Below are positions 10,981-21,532 of a stretch of 64,000 nt of DNA, piece after piece. The translations under genes and the position numbers were made by a program. This stretch comes from Spinactinospora alkalitolerans (GTDB taxonomy: Bacteria; Actinomycetota; Actinomycetes; Streptosporangiales; Streptosporangiaceae). The notes beneath the pieces are model-generated. The model was not told where the DNA came from, ran no database searches, and worked only from the letters and a program-made list of their open reading frames with translations. The DNA is taken from NCBI RefSeq assembly GCF_013408795.1, contig NZ_JACCCC010000001.1, positions 5,084,001 through 5,148,000 of the forward strand, given 5' to 3'. The stretch's first letter is position 1. Every line of letters begins with the position of its first letter.

Positions 10981-10998
10981 AGCCCTCCCCGAAAGCCG

Positions 10999-11035
10999 AA
11001 GCGGCCCTCCCCACCAATACTGGGGAGGGCCGCTT
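10999..11035. terminator. Bidirectional terminator between vapC and rho
   Basis: A perfect 14-bp stem (AAGCGGCCCTCCCC paired with its complement) encloses a 9-base loop. AA and TT at its ends continue the symmetry, so it can serve the convergent vapC-like gene (+) and rho (-). Confidence 0.8.
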
Positions 11036-11052
11036 CTTGATCCTAACCCGGA

Positions 11053-13071
<2,019 letters not shown>

Positions 13072-13503
13072 TAAGGGTCCTTCCCAAGGAGCGGGCTGGG
13101 GCCGTCATCTTCCTGATCGGCCAGCCCGGTGGTGCGAACCGGCAGGGGCCGGGTTGGGCTTGCCCCACGTGGATGTCGGAACCGTCGAGAAACGGTCCCT
13201 ACCCAATCGCGGCGGGCTCTGGGTACAGCCAGACATTGGGGCGATGGGCTCGATAGTGCCGCCCGCGGACCGTCATGTCGTTCCTGCGCGAGGAAAACGA
13301 AACCTCGGTGGAGTGGGCAGAGCCACGGACGCGCCGCGAACTCGACACAGTGGCAACCGTGCACAGCGCTCGCGTGGAAGGGACCACTTGCGCGGAAGGC
13401 GCGGAAGACACTGTGGCGGATGAGCACACGTCCCGCAATGGGGCATCTGGTGCTTCACCTAGCCTAACATCACCGGAGCCCACAGCTATTCCTCGACACA
13501 AGT
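13072..13503. other. rho upstream region, no gene seen
   Basis: This stretch of 432 bp between rho and thrB holds no convincing coding frame. It should contain the rho promoter and a long 5' leader; Rho is commonly autoregulated through such leaders. I could not fix a promoter with confidence. Confidence 0.4.
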
Positions 13504-14493
13504 CTATGAACGGGGAGAACTGATACGCACCCCTGCCGGATCGATTCTTAAGGGGCGTATGTGCCATCCCGTACCCGCTCGCTCTCGAATTGAATCAGCC
13601 GGACCCGCACTGTTTTGCCGAAGGCCTCCCCGCGGCCCCGGTTCCCCGGCCGGTTCGGGCCCGTCGGCGCCGTGGTCGAGGACCAGGACGGTCGGGCCGG
13701 CCCCGGACACGACCGCGGGCAGGCCGTCGCGGTCGCGCAGCGTGCGGATCAGTTCGGCGCTGGCCGGCATGGCCGGGCCGCGGTAGGGCTCGTGCAGCCG
13801 GTCCTCGGTGGCCGCCATGAGCAGTTCGGGATGGCCGGAAACGGCCGCGACCAGCAACGCGGAGCGGCCGGCCGAAAACGCGGCGTCGCCGTGCGGCACC
13901 GACTCCGGCAGCAGTCCGCGCGCGCGTTCCGTCGACAGCCGCTCCTCCGGAACGCACACGATCGGGCGGATGCGCGGCGAAGGGGCCAGCGGCAGCGCCC
14001 GCCAGCCCTCCGCGCCGCGCCAGGCGATGGTGAACCCGCCGTGGACGCAGGGGGCGACGTTGTCGGGGTGGCCCTCGATGTCGGCGGCGATCCGGAAGAC
14101 GCGGTCGCGGTCGAGCCCGCCGGTCGCCGGATCACCGCCGCCCAGCAGCGCGGTGGCCGCGGCGACGCCCGCGACGATCGCCGAGGCCGAGGAGCCCAGG
14201 CCGCGCCCGTGCGGAATCCGGTTGCGGCAGTGCAGGTCCAGGCCCGGCAGCCGCTCCCCCGCCGCCTCGAAGGTCGTGCGCATGGCGCTGACCACGAGGT
14301 GGGAGGCATCGCGCGGCAGTTCGTCGGCGCCCTCGCCGTCGATGCTCACCACCACCCGGTCGTCGTCGCGGACACCGACGTCGATCTCGTCGTGCAGCTC
14401 CAGGGCCAGGCCCAGGGCATCGAAGCCCGGACCGAGGTTCGCACTGGTCGCGGGGGTGGCGACGTGCACCGCGGTGCGGCGCGGCTCAGACAT
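13504..14493 (-). CDS. thrB: Homoserine kinase
   Basis: A GHMP-family kinase that phosphorylates homoserine in threonine synthesis. The 329-residue protein begins MSEPRRTAVHVATPATSANL, with the family opening PATSANLGPGFD. The ATP loop PHGRGLGSSASAIVAG lies at about residue 95 and the C-terminal motif VVSGAGPTVLVLD near residue 270. The last 40 or so residues are polar and probably disordered. It ends the leftward hom-thrC-thrB run, 32 bp behind thrC. Confidence 0.95.
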   Translation of the reverse strand: MSEPRRTAVHVATPATSANLGPGFDALGLALELHDEIDVGVRDDDRVVVSIDGEGADELPRDASHLVVSAMRTTFEAAGERLPGLDLHCRNRIPHGRGLGSSASAIVAGVAAATALLGGGDPATGGLDRDRVFRIAADIEGHPDNVAPCVHGGFTIAWRGAEGWRALPLAPSPRIRPIVCVPEERLSTERARGLLPESVPHGDAAFSAGRSALLVAAVSGHPELLMAATEDRLHEPYRGPAMPASAELIRTLRDRDGLPAVVSGAGPTVLVLDHGADGPEPAGEPGPRGGLRQNSAGPADSIRERAGTGWHIRPLRIDPAGVRISSPRS

Positions 14494-14525
14494 GCTTCGG
14501 CTCCGGTGGGGGACGGGTGGTGCGG

Positions 14526-15590
14526 TCAGGCCAGGCCCAGGGCGGTGGCCGCGGCATGGGCGTCGACGGGGACCGTGGTGGCCGAGGACGCGCCGGCCAG
14601 GGCCCAGTCGGGGTCCTTCAGGCCGTTCCCGGTCACCGTGCAGACCACGCGGCTGCCGCGCTCGATCTGCCCGGCGCGCGCGGCCTGCATCAGGCCGGCG
14701 ACGCCCGCCGCGGAGGCCAGCTCCACGAAGACGCCCTCCTCGGCGGCGAGCATCCGGTAGGCCGCCAGGATCTGCCGGTCGGTGACGGCGTCGATGCGGC
14801 CGTCCGACTCGTCCCTGGCCTGCTGCGCGTACTGCCAGGAGGCCGGATTGCCGATGCGGATCGCGGTGGCGATGGTGCGCGGCTGCGTCACCGGCTCGCC
14901 GCTGACGATCGGCGCGGCGCCGCTGGCCTGGAAGCCGAACATCCGCGGGGTGCGCGCGGCGACGCCGTCGGCGGCGTACTCCTTGTAGCCCATCCAGTAG
15001 GCGGTGATGTTGCCGGCGTTGCCGACGGGCAGGCAGTGGACGTCGGGCGCGTCGCCCAGGGCGTCGACGACCTCGAACGCCGCCGTCTTCTGGCCCTGCA
15101 GGCGGTAGGGGTTGACCGAGTTGACCAGCGCCACCGGGTAGTCCACGGACAGCTTGCGGGCCAGCTCCAGGCAGTCGTCGAAGTTGCCGTCGACCTGGAG
15201 GAGCTTGGCGCCGTGCACGAGGGCCTGGGCGAGCTTGCCCATGGCGATCTTGCCCTGCGGGACCAGGACCGCGCACGTCATGCCGGCGCGGACGGCGTAG
15301 GCCGCGGCGCTGGCGCTGGTGTTGCCGGTGGAGGCGCAGATGACGGCCTTGGCGCCGTCCTCGGCGGCCTTCGTGATGGCCATGGTCATGCCGCGGTCCT
15401 TGAAGGACCCGGTGGGGTTGAGCCCTTCGACCTTGAGGAACACCTCGCAGCCGGTCAGCTCCGACACCCGCGTGGCGGGTACCAGCGGCGTCCCGCCCTC
15501 GGACAGGGTGACGACCGGGGTGTTCGCCGTGACGGGAAGGCGGTCGCGATACTCCTCGACGACCCCTCGCCACGCCCGTGCCATGCTCAC
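14526..15590 (-). CDS. thrC: Threonine synthase
   Basis: A PLP-dependent enzyme that turns O-phosphohomoserine into threonine. The 354-residue protein shows the PLP lysine in [14 protein letters not shown], the phosphate-binding stretch [15 protein letters not shown], and the glycine loop [13 protein letters not shown]. The length is that of the short bacterial class. GTG 15590 is used, with AAAGGG upstream; an ATG two codons later is possible. It lies between hom and thrB, and the 215 bp behind hom show no obvious attenuator. Confidence 0.95.
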   Translation of the reverse strand: MSMARAWRGVVEEYRDRLPVTANTPVVTLSEGGTPLVPATRVSELTGCEVFLKVEGLNPTGSFKDRGMTMAITKAAEDGAKAVICASTGNTSASAAAYAVRAGMTCAVLVPQGKIAMGKLAQALVHGAKLLQVDGNFDDCLELARKLSVDYPVALVNSVNPYRLQGQKTAAFEVVDALGDAPDVHCLPVGNAGNITAYWMGYKEYAADGVAARTPRMFGFQASGAAPIVSGEPVTQPRTIATAIRIGNPASWQYAQQARDESDGRIDAVTDRQILAAYRMLAAEEGVFVELASAAGVAGLMQAARAGQIERGSRVVCTVTGNGLKDPDWALAGASSATTVPVDAHAAATALGLA

Positions 15591-15805
15591 GACAGGCCCT
15601 TTCGAATGGGTGATGAACGCAAAGACTGCGGTCAGGAGGCGACGCGGACCGCCACGGCCGGCGTGCCCGGCGATGGCGAACGGCTGACGGGCCGACTCCG
15701 CGCGGCCTCGTGATCTCCCACGAGTCTAGAGCTTCACGGGACCGGCCAGGAATCCGGCGGGCGCCTATCTCAGCAGGTGGGACGCTGACCGCCGCGCCGG
15801 GGGAC

Positions 15806-17098
15806 TCAGCCCTCGCCGAACGTCTCCACCCGCATGACGCTGGCGACCGACCGGACCATGTCGAGGGCGCGCAGCTCCTCGACCGTCCTGGACAGCGCGG
15901 CGTCGGGCGCCTGGTGGCTGACCAGGACGAGCTGGGCGTCGTCGCCGAAGCCCTCCTGGCGCACGTTCTTGATCGAGACGCCGTTGCCCGCGAACACGTC
16001 GGCGACGCGGGCGAGCACGCCCGGGCGGTCGGCGACGTCGAGCGCGACGTGGTAGCTGGTGACGGTCTCGCCCATGGGGTGCACGGACAGCCCGCTGTCC
16101 TCGCCGCCCTCGGTGATGGCGGTGTTGGCGAGCCTGTTCCTGGCGACGGCCACCAGGTCGCCGAGCACCGCGCTCGCCGTGGGCGCGCCGCCGGCGCCGG
16201 CGCCGTAGAACATCAGCCGGCCGGCGGACTCCGCCTCGACGAAGACCGCGTTGTAGGCCTCGTTCACGTTGGCCAGCGGGTGCTCGCGCGGCAGCATCAC
16301 CGGGTGCACCCGCACGCCCACGGAGGCGCCGTCGGCCGAGCGCTGGCAGATGGCCAGCAGTTTGACGACGCAGCCCATCGCCTTGGCGCTGGCGATGTCG
16401 CCGGCCGACACCTCGGTGATGCCCTCGCGGTGCACGTCGGCCGCCGTGACGGAGGTGTGGAAGGCCAGGCGGGCCAGGATCGCGGCCTTCGCGGCGGCGT
16501 CGAAGCCCTCGACGTCGGCCGTCGGGTCGGCCTCGGCGTAGCCCAGCGACTGCGCCTCCTCCAGCGACTCGGCGAAGCCCGCGCCGATGCCGTCCATCCG
16601 GTCGAGGACGTAGTTGGTGGTGCCGTTGACGATGCCGAGCACGCGGTGCACGCGGTCGCCGGCCAGCGAGTCGCGCAGCGGGCGCAGCAGCGGGATGGCG
16701 CCGGCGACGCTGGCCTCGTAGTAGACGTCGACGCCGGCGTCGCGCGCCGCCGCGTGGATGACCTCGCCGTCCTCGGCGAGCAGCGCCTTGTTCGCCGTGA
16801 CGACGGACTTGCCGGCCTTGATCGCGGCCAGGATGAGCGAGCGCGCGGGCTCGATGCCGCCGATGACCTCGACCACCAGGTCGATGTCGTCCCGGGTCAC
16901 CAGCCCCATGGCGTCGGTGGTGAACAGCTCGGGATCCAGTCCCGTGCCGCGGGCGCGCCCGAGCCGGCGCACCGCGATGCCCCCGATCTCCAGGGACGTT
17001 CCGACGCGGGCCGCGAGTTCGGGCGACTGCTCGTTGACCAGCCGCACCACTTCAGAGCCCACAACGCCGCAGCCCAGCAGCGCCACCTTCAGTGCCAT
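15806..17098 (-). CDS. hom: Homoserine dehydrogenase
   Basis: It reduces aspartate semialdehyde to homoserine with NAD(P)H. The 430-residue protein starts MALKVALLGCGVVGSEVVRL, a Rossmann GxGxxG site. The catalytic and substrate region includes GIVNGTTNYVLDRM and EADPTADVEGFDAAAKAAIL. A C-terminal ACT domain (SYHVALDVADRPGVLARVAD) should confer threonine feedback inhibition. It follows lysA with 75 bp between them, so lysine and threonine branch genes run together. Confidence 0.96.
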   Translation of the reverse strand: MALKVALLGCGVVGSEVVRLVNEQSPELAARVGTSLEIGGIAVRRLGRARGTGLDPELFTTDAMGLVTRDDIDLVVEVIGGIEPARSLILAAIKAGKSVVTANKALLAEDGEVIHAAARDAGVDVYYEASVAGAIPLLRPLRDSLAGDRVHRVLGIVNGTTNYVLDRMDGIGAGFAESLEEAQSLGYAEADPTADVEGFDAAAKAAILARLAFHTSVTAADVHREGITEVSAGDIASAKAMGCVVKLLAICQRSADGASVGVRVHPVMLPREHPLANVNEAYNAVFVEAESAGRLMFYGAGAGGAPTASAVLGDLVAVARNRLANTAITEGGEDSGLSVHPMGETVTSYHVALDVADRPGVLARVADVFAGNGVSIKNVRQEGFGDDAQLVLVSHQAPDAALSRTVEELRALDMVRSVASVMRVETFGEG

Positions 17099-17173
17099 AA
17101 GGGGGTGACTCCCGCTTCTTCGCTCATGACTTGGAATCGATCCGTCGCCGGCCCCGCTGCCGGCCGGCCAGGG

Positions 17174-18565
17174 TCAGCCTACGTCCAGACGGAGCAGGTC
17201 CTCTTCGGTCTCCCTGCGGACCAGTGTGCGGGCCCCGCCCTCGCGCACCGCCACGACGGCGGGGCGGGGCAGGTGGTTGTAGTTGCTGGCCATGGAGTGG
17301 CAGTAGGCTCCGGTCGCCGCGACCGCGACGAGGTCGCCGGGGCGCAGGTCGCTCGGCAGGTAGAGGTCGCGCACGATCATGTCGCCGCTCTCGCAGTGCT
17401 TGCCGACCAGGCGCGAGAGCATCGGCTCGGCGCCGCTGTCGCGCGAGGCCAGCGCGCAAGTGTACTCGGAGCCGTAGAGGGCGGTGCGGATGTTGTCGCT
17501 CATGCCGCCGTCGACGCTGACGTAGGTGCGGATGCCCTCGACGTCCTTGACGGTGCCCACCTCGTAGACGGTGACGCCGCACGGACCGGCGATGGCGCGG
17601 CCGGGCTCCACCCCGATGCGCGGCATCGGCAGACCGTGCGCCTCGCACTCGCGGGCGACGATGCCGAGCAGGCTCTCGGCGATGGTCTTGGGCTCCAGCG
17701 GGCGGTCGCCGGGGAGGTAGGCGATGCCCAGGCCCCCGCCGAGGTTGAGTTCGGGCAGCAGGATCCCGTGCTCGCCGTGGATCGCGGTGAGGAACTCGGT
17801 GAGGCGGCGCGCGGCGACCTCGAAGCCCGCGGTGTCGAAGATCTGCGAACCGATGTGGGAGTGCAGGCCGACCAGGTTGACGTGCTCGGAGGCGACGAGG
17901 CGGCGGATCCCCTCGGCTGCGGCGCCGGTGCTCAGCGCCAGGCCGAACTTCTGGTCGTCGTGGGCGGTCGCGACGAACTCGTGGGTGTGCGCCTCGACGC
18001 CGGTGGTGACGCGGATCAGCACGTCGGGGACCCGGCCGCGCTCGGCGGCCAGCCGCTCCAGGCGGTCGATCTCGTCGAAGGAGTCGACGATGACGCGGCC
18101 GACGCCGACCTCGACCGCGCTCGCGAGCTCGGCCTCGGACTTGTTGTTGCCGTGCATGCCGATGCGCTCGGCCGGGAACCCCGCGGCCAGCGCGACGGCG
18201 AGCTCGCCCCCGCTGCACACGTCGAGCTTGAGGCCCTCCTCCCGCACCCAGCGGGCGACGGCCTTGGTCAGCAGCGCCTTGCCCGCGTAGTAGACGTCGG
18301 CGTCGGCGTCGCTGAACGCCAGCCGGTAGTCGCGGGCGCGGGCGCGGAAGTCGTCCTCGTCCAGGACGAACAGCGGCGTCCCGTACTCCCGGGCCAGCTC
18401 GGTGACGCCGACGCCGCCGATGGCGAGCTCGCCGTCGACGCGCCTGGCCGTGCGCGGCCACACCCGGGGGTCGAGCTCGATGAGGTCGATGGGCGGGCTC
18501 GGCGGGTGCTCCTCGGGGAGCACGTCGGCGTGGCGCGGGCCGGCGGGATGGGCGTAACGGCTCAT
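17174..18565 (-). CDS. lysA: Diaminopimelate decarboxylase
   Basis: The last step of lysine synthesis: PLP-dependent decarboxylation of meso-diaminopimelate. The 463-residue alanine-racemase-fold enzyme has the PLP lysine in [16 protein letters not shown], the [10 protein letters not shown] motif, [10 protein letters not shown] for phosphate binding, and [19 protein letters not shown]. The catalytic region [20 protein letters not shown] is present and ACASR-type cysteines surround the active site. It is first in the lysA-hom-thrC-thrB order and follows nrtL by 64 bp. Confidence 0.96.
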   Translation of the reverse strand: MSRYAHPAGPRHADVLPEEHPPSPPIDLIELDPRVWPRTARRVDGELAIGGVGVTELAREYGTPLFVLDEDDFRARARDYRLAFSDADADVYYAGKALLTKAVARWVREEGLKLDVCSGGELAVALAAGFPAERIGMHGNNKSEAELASAVEVGVGRVIVDSFDEIDRLERLAAERGRVPDVLIRVTTGVEAHTHEFVATAHDDQKFGLALSTGAAAEGIRRLVASEHVNLVGLHSHIGSQIFDTAGFEVAARRLTEFLTAIHGEHGILLPELNLGGGLGIAYLPGDRPLEPKTIAESLLGIVARECEAHGLPMPRIGVEPGRAIAGPCGVTVYEVGTVKDVEGIRTYVSVDGGMSDNIRTALYGSEYTCALASRDSGAEPMLSRLVGKHCESGDMIVRDLYLPSDLRPGDLVAVAATGAYCHSMASNYNHLPRPAVVAVREGGARTLVRRETEEDLLRLDVG

Positions 18566-18629
18566 GGGCGTGGACTCTCGGCTGATCGGAGTGGTCGTTC
18601 GTCGGTGCGGGCGCCGCGGGCCGGCGCGT

Positions 18630-19838
18630 CTACAGCCTTGTGGGCGCGGACACGCCGAGCAGGGACAGTCCCGTTCTCAGGACACCGGCCACGGCTGCGC
18701 AGGTGTCGAGCCGCGCGGCGGTGATCTCCCCGCGCCCGCCATCGGCCGTGGCCCGGCCGGTGCTCTCCCCCGTGATGGCGTCGCAGGATTCCCGCCATTC
18801 ATGGTATGCAGCCGAGAGCCCTTCCAGGTATCGCACCAGGATATGGGGTTCGCTACGTCGGGCCGCAGCGGCCAGCGCGCCCGGCCCGTCGAAGAGCGCG
18901 CCGATCAGCGCCGCGGCGGGCGGCGCGTCGAGGTCGGCCACCGCCGCGGCGCAGTACCCGCGCCCGGCGGGCGTGCGCGCCAGCCCGAGGTCGCGCGCCC
19001 AGCGGAAGGCCGTGACGTGGGCGTGGGCGTGGGCGTAGCGGACGGCGAAGGCCGGGTTGGCGTCGGTGTGGCGGGCCCAGTTCCCCGGCTCGTCCGGTGC
19101 GGGCAGCGCGGGCAGGCCGGGACCGGTCACCTCGCCGGGGCGCGGCCGTTCCGGCTGCGAGCGGCAGAACGCGACGCGGGCGCTCGCCTCGCCGATGGCG
19201 CGCAGCAGTCGGGCGGCCTCGGTGCCGCCCGGCGCGGAGCCGAGGCAGGGGTCGCGCCAGTCCGCGTCGGCCGCCGGGGGGTCGCCGCCGCGTGCGGGAC
19301 GCGGGCTCGGCGGCGGGAGCGCGGCCCCGCCCGGTCCCGCGGCGAGTGCGATGCGGCGCCGGGCGTCGGCGCGCGCCCATGCGCGGGCGCGCTCGGCCGT
19401 TCCGGCCTCGTGCAGGGCGGAGAGCGCCCACGGGTCGGCGGCGTCGGAGTCGCGGCCGGAGGCGCCCCAGCAGGTCCGGCCGGACAGGTAGGCGCCGCCC
19501 TCGGCGGCCGCGCGCACCACGCGGACCCGGGCCGCGGGCGCGAGGGTGAGGTTGACGAAGCCGGGCCGCTCGGCGACGGCGTCCACGACCTGTGGGCGGG
19601 ACCGCAGTTCGGCGGCGAGGTCGGCGGCGAGGTCGGGCGCCGCGCGCCCTTCGCGGCCGGCGATGCGCATCGGCAGCGCCGTGGCGTAGTCGCCCGGCCG
19701 ACCGGGCGGGACCCGGCGCGGCTCGGCCGGGGGCAGGTCGCCGGGGTCGCCGCCCACGACGGCGGCGCACGCGAGGCGCAGCAGGGCGTCCAGCCGCCAC
19801 GGCGTGGCGCCGTCCCCGCTCAACGGGTCGCCGGCCAC
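18630..19838 (-). CDS. nrtL: ArgS-related anticodon-binding protein (NrtL type)
   Basis: A protein of about 402 residues in the place where argS lies in related genomes, beside lysA. It keeps an ArgS-like N-terminal add-on domain ([26 protein letters not shown]) and a C-terminal DALR anticodon-binding domain ([20 protein letters not shown] to [11 protein letters not shown]). The catalytic Rossmann domain with HIGH and KMSK is replaced by a Pro/Arg/Ala-rich linker. It therefore cannot charge tRNA. Such proteins are named NrtL in actinobacteria and their role is unknown. The start is GTG 19838, 5 bp past the response regulator stop, so the two are probably co-transcribed. Confidence 0.75.
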   Translation of the reverse strand: MAGDPLSGDGATPWRLDALLRLACAAVVGGDPGDLPPAEPRRVPPGRPGDYATALPMRIAGREGRAAPDLAADLAAELRSRPQVVDAVAERPGFVNLTLAPAARVRVVRAAAEGGAYLSGRTCWGASGRDSDAADPWALSALHEAGTAERARAWARADARRRIALAAGPGGAALPPPSPRPARGGDPPAADADWRDPCLGSAPGGTEAARLLRAIGEASARVAFCRSQPERPRPGEVTGPGLPALPAPDEPGNWARHTDANPAFAVRYAHAHAHVTAFRWARDLGLARTPAGRGYCAAAVADLDAPPAAALIGALFDGPGALAAAARRSEPHILVRYLEGLSAAYHEWRESCDAITGESTGRATADGGRGEITAARLDTCAAVAGVLRTGLSLLGVSAPTRL

Positions 19839-19843
19839 CGCCG

Positions 19844-20239
19844 CTACCCGGCCCGCTCGCGCCCGGGGCCCGCGAGGTCGCGGACGATCCGGATCAGCTC
19901 GGCGGGGTCGAACGGCTTGGTGAGGTAGGCGTCCACCCCGATGTCCGCGCCGCGCCGCAGGTCGTCCTCTTGCGCGCGCGCCGTGATCAGCACGACCCTG
20001 ACCCCGCTGGTGCCCTCGTCCTCCCGAAGCCTCAACGCGGTGACCCATCCGTCCAGGCGCGGCATCATCACGTCCAGGGTGATGACGTCGGGCCCGACAG
20101 CGCCCACCTGGTCCAGGCAGTCCTGCCCGTCGACCGCCGTGTGGACCTCGAACCCCTCAAGCTGCAGATTGACGGCGATGAGCTGCCGAATCACCTCATC
20201 ATCGTCGACGACCAGTACCCGTCCCAGCGCTTCAGCCAC
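19844..20239 (-). CDS. Stand-alone response-regulator receiver
   Basis: A 131-residue receiver domain with no output domain. The acidic pair is in RVLVVDDDEVIRQL (D12/D13), the phosphoacceptor is in VITLDVMMPRLDGW (Asp near residue 55), and the Thr/Lys switch residues lie in VLITARAQ and YLTKPFDP. It starts at GTG 20239. No histidine kinase is next to it, so the partner is unknown. It is encoded directly upstream of nrtL, which suggests a shared transcript but not a known joint function. Confidence 0.88.
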   Translation of the reverse strand: MAEALGRVLVVDDDEVIRQLIAVNLQLEGFEVHTAVDGQDCLDQVGAVGPDVITLDVMMPRLDGWVTALRLREDEGTSGVRVVLITARAQEDDLRRGADIGVDAYLTKPFDPAELIRIVRDLAGPGRERAG

Positions 20240-20364
20240 GGCCGCGAGACTAGCGCGCGCACCTCCCGCGCCGCTGGCATATGCCCAACGTGAGACCTAT
20301 CGCCCCCTTGCCGTGAATTGCTCAACCCACACCCGCACCCCTGCTAGAGTTGGTTCCGCAACGA

Positions 20365-20439
20365 GCCCCCTTAGCTCAGGGGATAGAGCAACGGCCTCCG
20401 GAGCCGTGTGCGCAGGTTCGAATCCTGCAGGGGGCACCA
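20365..20439 (+). tRNA. tRNA-Arg(CCG) with encoded CCA
   Basis: The acceptor stem GCCCCCT pairs with AGGGGGC. The D-loop is AGCTCAGGGGATAGAGC, the anticodon stem-loop ACGGC-CTCCGGA-GCCGT gives anticodon CCG, and the T-arm is GCAGGTTCGAATCCTGC. Discriminator A is followed by CCA. A 15-bp copy of its 3' end recurs at 47748, so this tRNA is a likely integration site for the accessory region to its right. Confidence 0.97.
20424..20438 (+). repeat. tRNA 3'-end segment repeated at 47748 (candidate att core)
   Basis: CCTGCAGGGGGCACC within the T-arm and acceptor end of tRNA-Arg is repeated exactly, in direct orientation, at 47748-47762 near an integrase pseudogene. Tyrosine integrases of actinobacterial elements commonly leave such copies. 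Confidence 0.45.
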
Positions 20440-20444
20440 CGGAG

Positions 20445-20477
20445 ATGGGAACACTGTTCAGTGTTCCCATTGCTTTT
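20445..20477 (+). terminator. Intrinsic terminator after tRNA-Arg
   Basis: The perfect inverted repeat ATGGGAACACTG / CAGTGTTCCCAT is followed by TGCTTTTT. This is a classical stem plus T-run that ends the tRNA transcript. Confidence 0.88.
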
Positions 20478-20716
20478 TCCTCATTCCTTTCCGACCGGTC
20501 AAGCACCCGATCCGCCGCCCGCCGGAGTTCCGGCACCGTCTCAGCGGCCAGGGTCACCCGGATCGTCGCCGTGTTGGCGGGTTTGTCGTAGAGGCGGTAG
20601 CCGGCCGGGGAGCGCTGGGCCGGGAGCAGGCCGCGCTCCTCGTAGTAGCGCAGGGTCGAGGGCGGAACGCCGGAGCGTTCGGCCAGTTCAGAGACGCGCA
20701 TCAATGCCATGCGCCC

Positions 20717-20752
20717 ACGGTTGACCTTCGAGTCGACTTGAAGGTCAACCGT
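20717..20752. promoter_or_regulatory. 36-bp near-perfect palindrome, MerR-type operator
   Basis: The arms ACGGTTGACCTTC and GAAGGTCAACCGT are exact complements around a centre GAGTCGACTT. The whole 36 bp is symmetric except for one base pair. It contains a -35-like TTGACC on both strands and ends seven bases before the merR start, as MerR-family operators do. Confidence 0.7.
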
Positions 20753-20771
20753 GATCCATGCCCCATATCGG

Positions 20772-20906
20772 TCACCCCAGAACGAGGATGCCGACGGTGG
20801 CCAGGGTCGCGATGCTGATGGCGAGGATGAGGACCAGCGCGATCTTGCCGGTGCGCTCTTCTCCGGGGGTGGGGTCATGGTCGTTGGGCGTGCAGCAGCC
20901 GCTCAT
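20772..20906 (-). CDS. 44-aa CC-motif single-pass membrane protein
   Basis: A micro-protein, too short for usual gene finders, that begins MSGCCTPNDHDPTPGEERTG, continues with a strong transmembrane stretch (IALVLILAISIATLATVGI) and ends LVLG. The CC pair with nearby Asp, His and Asp looks like a soft-metal ligand site on the cytoplasmic or outer face. Its ATG overlaps the stop of the upstream isoprenylcysteine-methyltransferase-like gene as ATGA, strong evidence that it is translated. It ends the three-gene leftward operon that diverges from the CmtR/P-ATPase operon, so a role in metal handling is inferred, not shown. Confidence 0.65.
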   Translation of the reverse strand: MSGCCTPNDHDPTPGEERTGKIALVLILAISIATLATVGILVLG

Positions 20907-21532
20907 CGGGGTCCCTTCTTGGTGCCGTGGTCGGTGAGGCGGCCGATCCCGGGCAGGAAGCGGCCGGTGCGTGCGGCGTAGTCGAGGTAGGCCGCGCCGT
21001 GGATGCGCCGCAGGTAGGGTTCTTCGACCGCCCGGACCTGCAATTCAGCGCCGATGAGGACGGCGGCTGCGCCGAGCACGGCGATGGGGTTGGGGACCGC
21101 GAGGGCCAGGCCCAGCGACATCGCGGTGTAGGCGACATAGATGGGGTTGCGGACGATGCGGAAGGGGCCGTCGGTTACCAGCCGCGGGCGTTCGGTCTCG
21201 TCGGGGGTGGTCCGCCACGCCTGGCCCATGGCGAGCTGGGTGGCGAAGGTCCCCGCCACGCCCAAGGCCGCCAAGGCCGCGCCGGCGGTGCGCAGGGCGG
21301 GCTGGTCGAGGCCGGGCAGCGGCGTGAGGCCGACCAGCTCCGCGATGGGGGCGGCAACACCGGTGCACAGGCTGCCCAGGGCGAGCGGGAGTCGGGCGGC
21401 CCAGGCCAGCGGACTGGCCGGGCGTCGGATCCCCGTGTCGGCACCGTGCCGTCGTTGGAGCTGTGTCTTGGCGGCCGTCAGGACGACGAAGACGCCGTAG
21501 AGCACCAGCGCGGTGATGGCCATCGCGTTCAC
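20903..21532 (-). CDS. Isoprenylcysteine carboxyl methyltransferase (ICMT/PEMT) family membrane protein
   Basis: An integral membrane protein of about 209 residues, a SAM-dependent methyltransferase of the ICMT/PEMT type. The C-terminal half shows the SAM/substrate motif LVTDGPFRIVRNPIYVAYTA and later EEPYLRRIHGAAYLDYAART, both typical of this family. Four to five hydrophobic helices are visible. Bacterial members often sit in metal-resistance loci, with unknown acceptors. GTG 21532 is chosen because it overlaps the upstream stop (GTGA); an ATG at 21523 is possible. It is coupled on both sides, to the soluble methyltransferase gene and to the 44-aa protein gene. Confidence 0.8.
   Translation of the reverse strand: MNAMAITALVLYGVFVVLTAAKTQLQRRHGADTGIRRPASPLAWAARLPLALGSLCTGVAAPIAELVGLTPLPGLDQPALRTAGAALAALGVAGTFATQLAMGQAWRTTPDETERPRLVTDGPFRIVRNPIYVAYTAMSLGLALAVPNPIAVLGAAAVLIGAELQVRAVEEPYLRRIHGAAYLDYAARTGRFLPGIGRLTDHGTKKGPR

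Larger units (their letters stand above)
20297..20710 (-). pseudogene. Truncated MerR-family regulator
   Basis: The frame begins MALMRVSELAERSGVPPSTL and continues through RYYEERGLLPAQRSPAGYRL, a complete MerR winged-helix N-terminus. After about residue 45 the expected dimerisation helix and effector domain are absent. Instead about 40 unrelated residues follow (KPANTATIRVTLAAETVPEL to RSERNEEKAM), and the frame then runs antisense through the terminator and tRNA, which cannot be real coding. The gene seems to have lost its 3' part, probably when an element entered next to the tRNA. Its operator survives upstream. The 45-residue DNA-binding part could still bind DNA. Confidence 0.6.

Noticed and set aside
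13504-15573. A 689-residue thrC-thrB fusion frame
   Set aside because: The upstream third is an out-of-frame reading of thrC; homoserine kinase homology begins at its own start 14493.
15591-15805. Possible attenuator between hom and thrC
   Set aside because: No leader peptide rich in Thr or Ile codons and no alternating hairpins could be found.
20297-20480. Continuation of the MerR frame antisense through the terminator and tRNA-Arg, giving PAGFEPAHTAPEA
   Set aside because: This peptide is what the reverse strand of a tRNA translates to; it is not protein sequence. Only the N-terminal helix-turn-helix part is credible.
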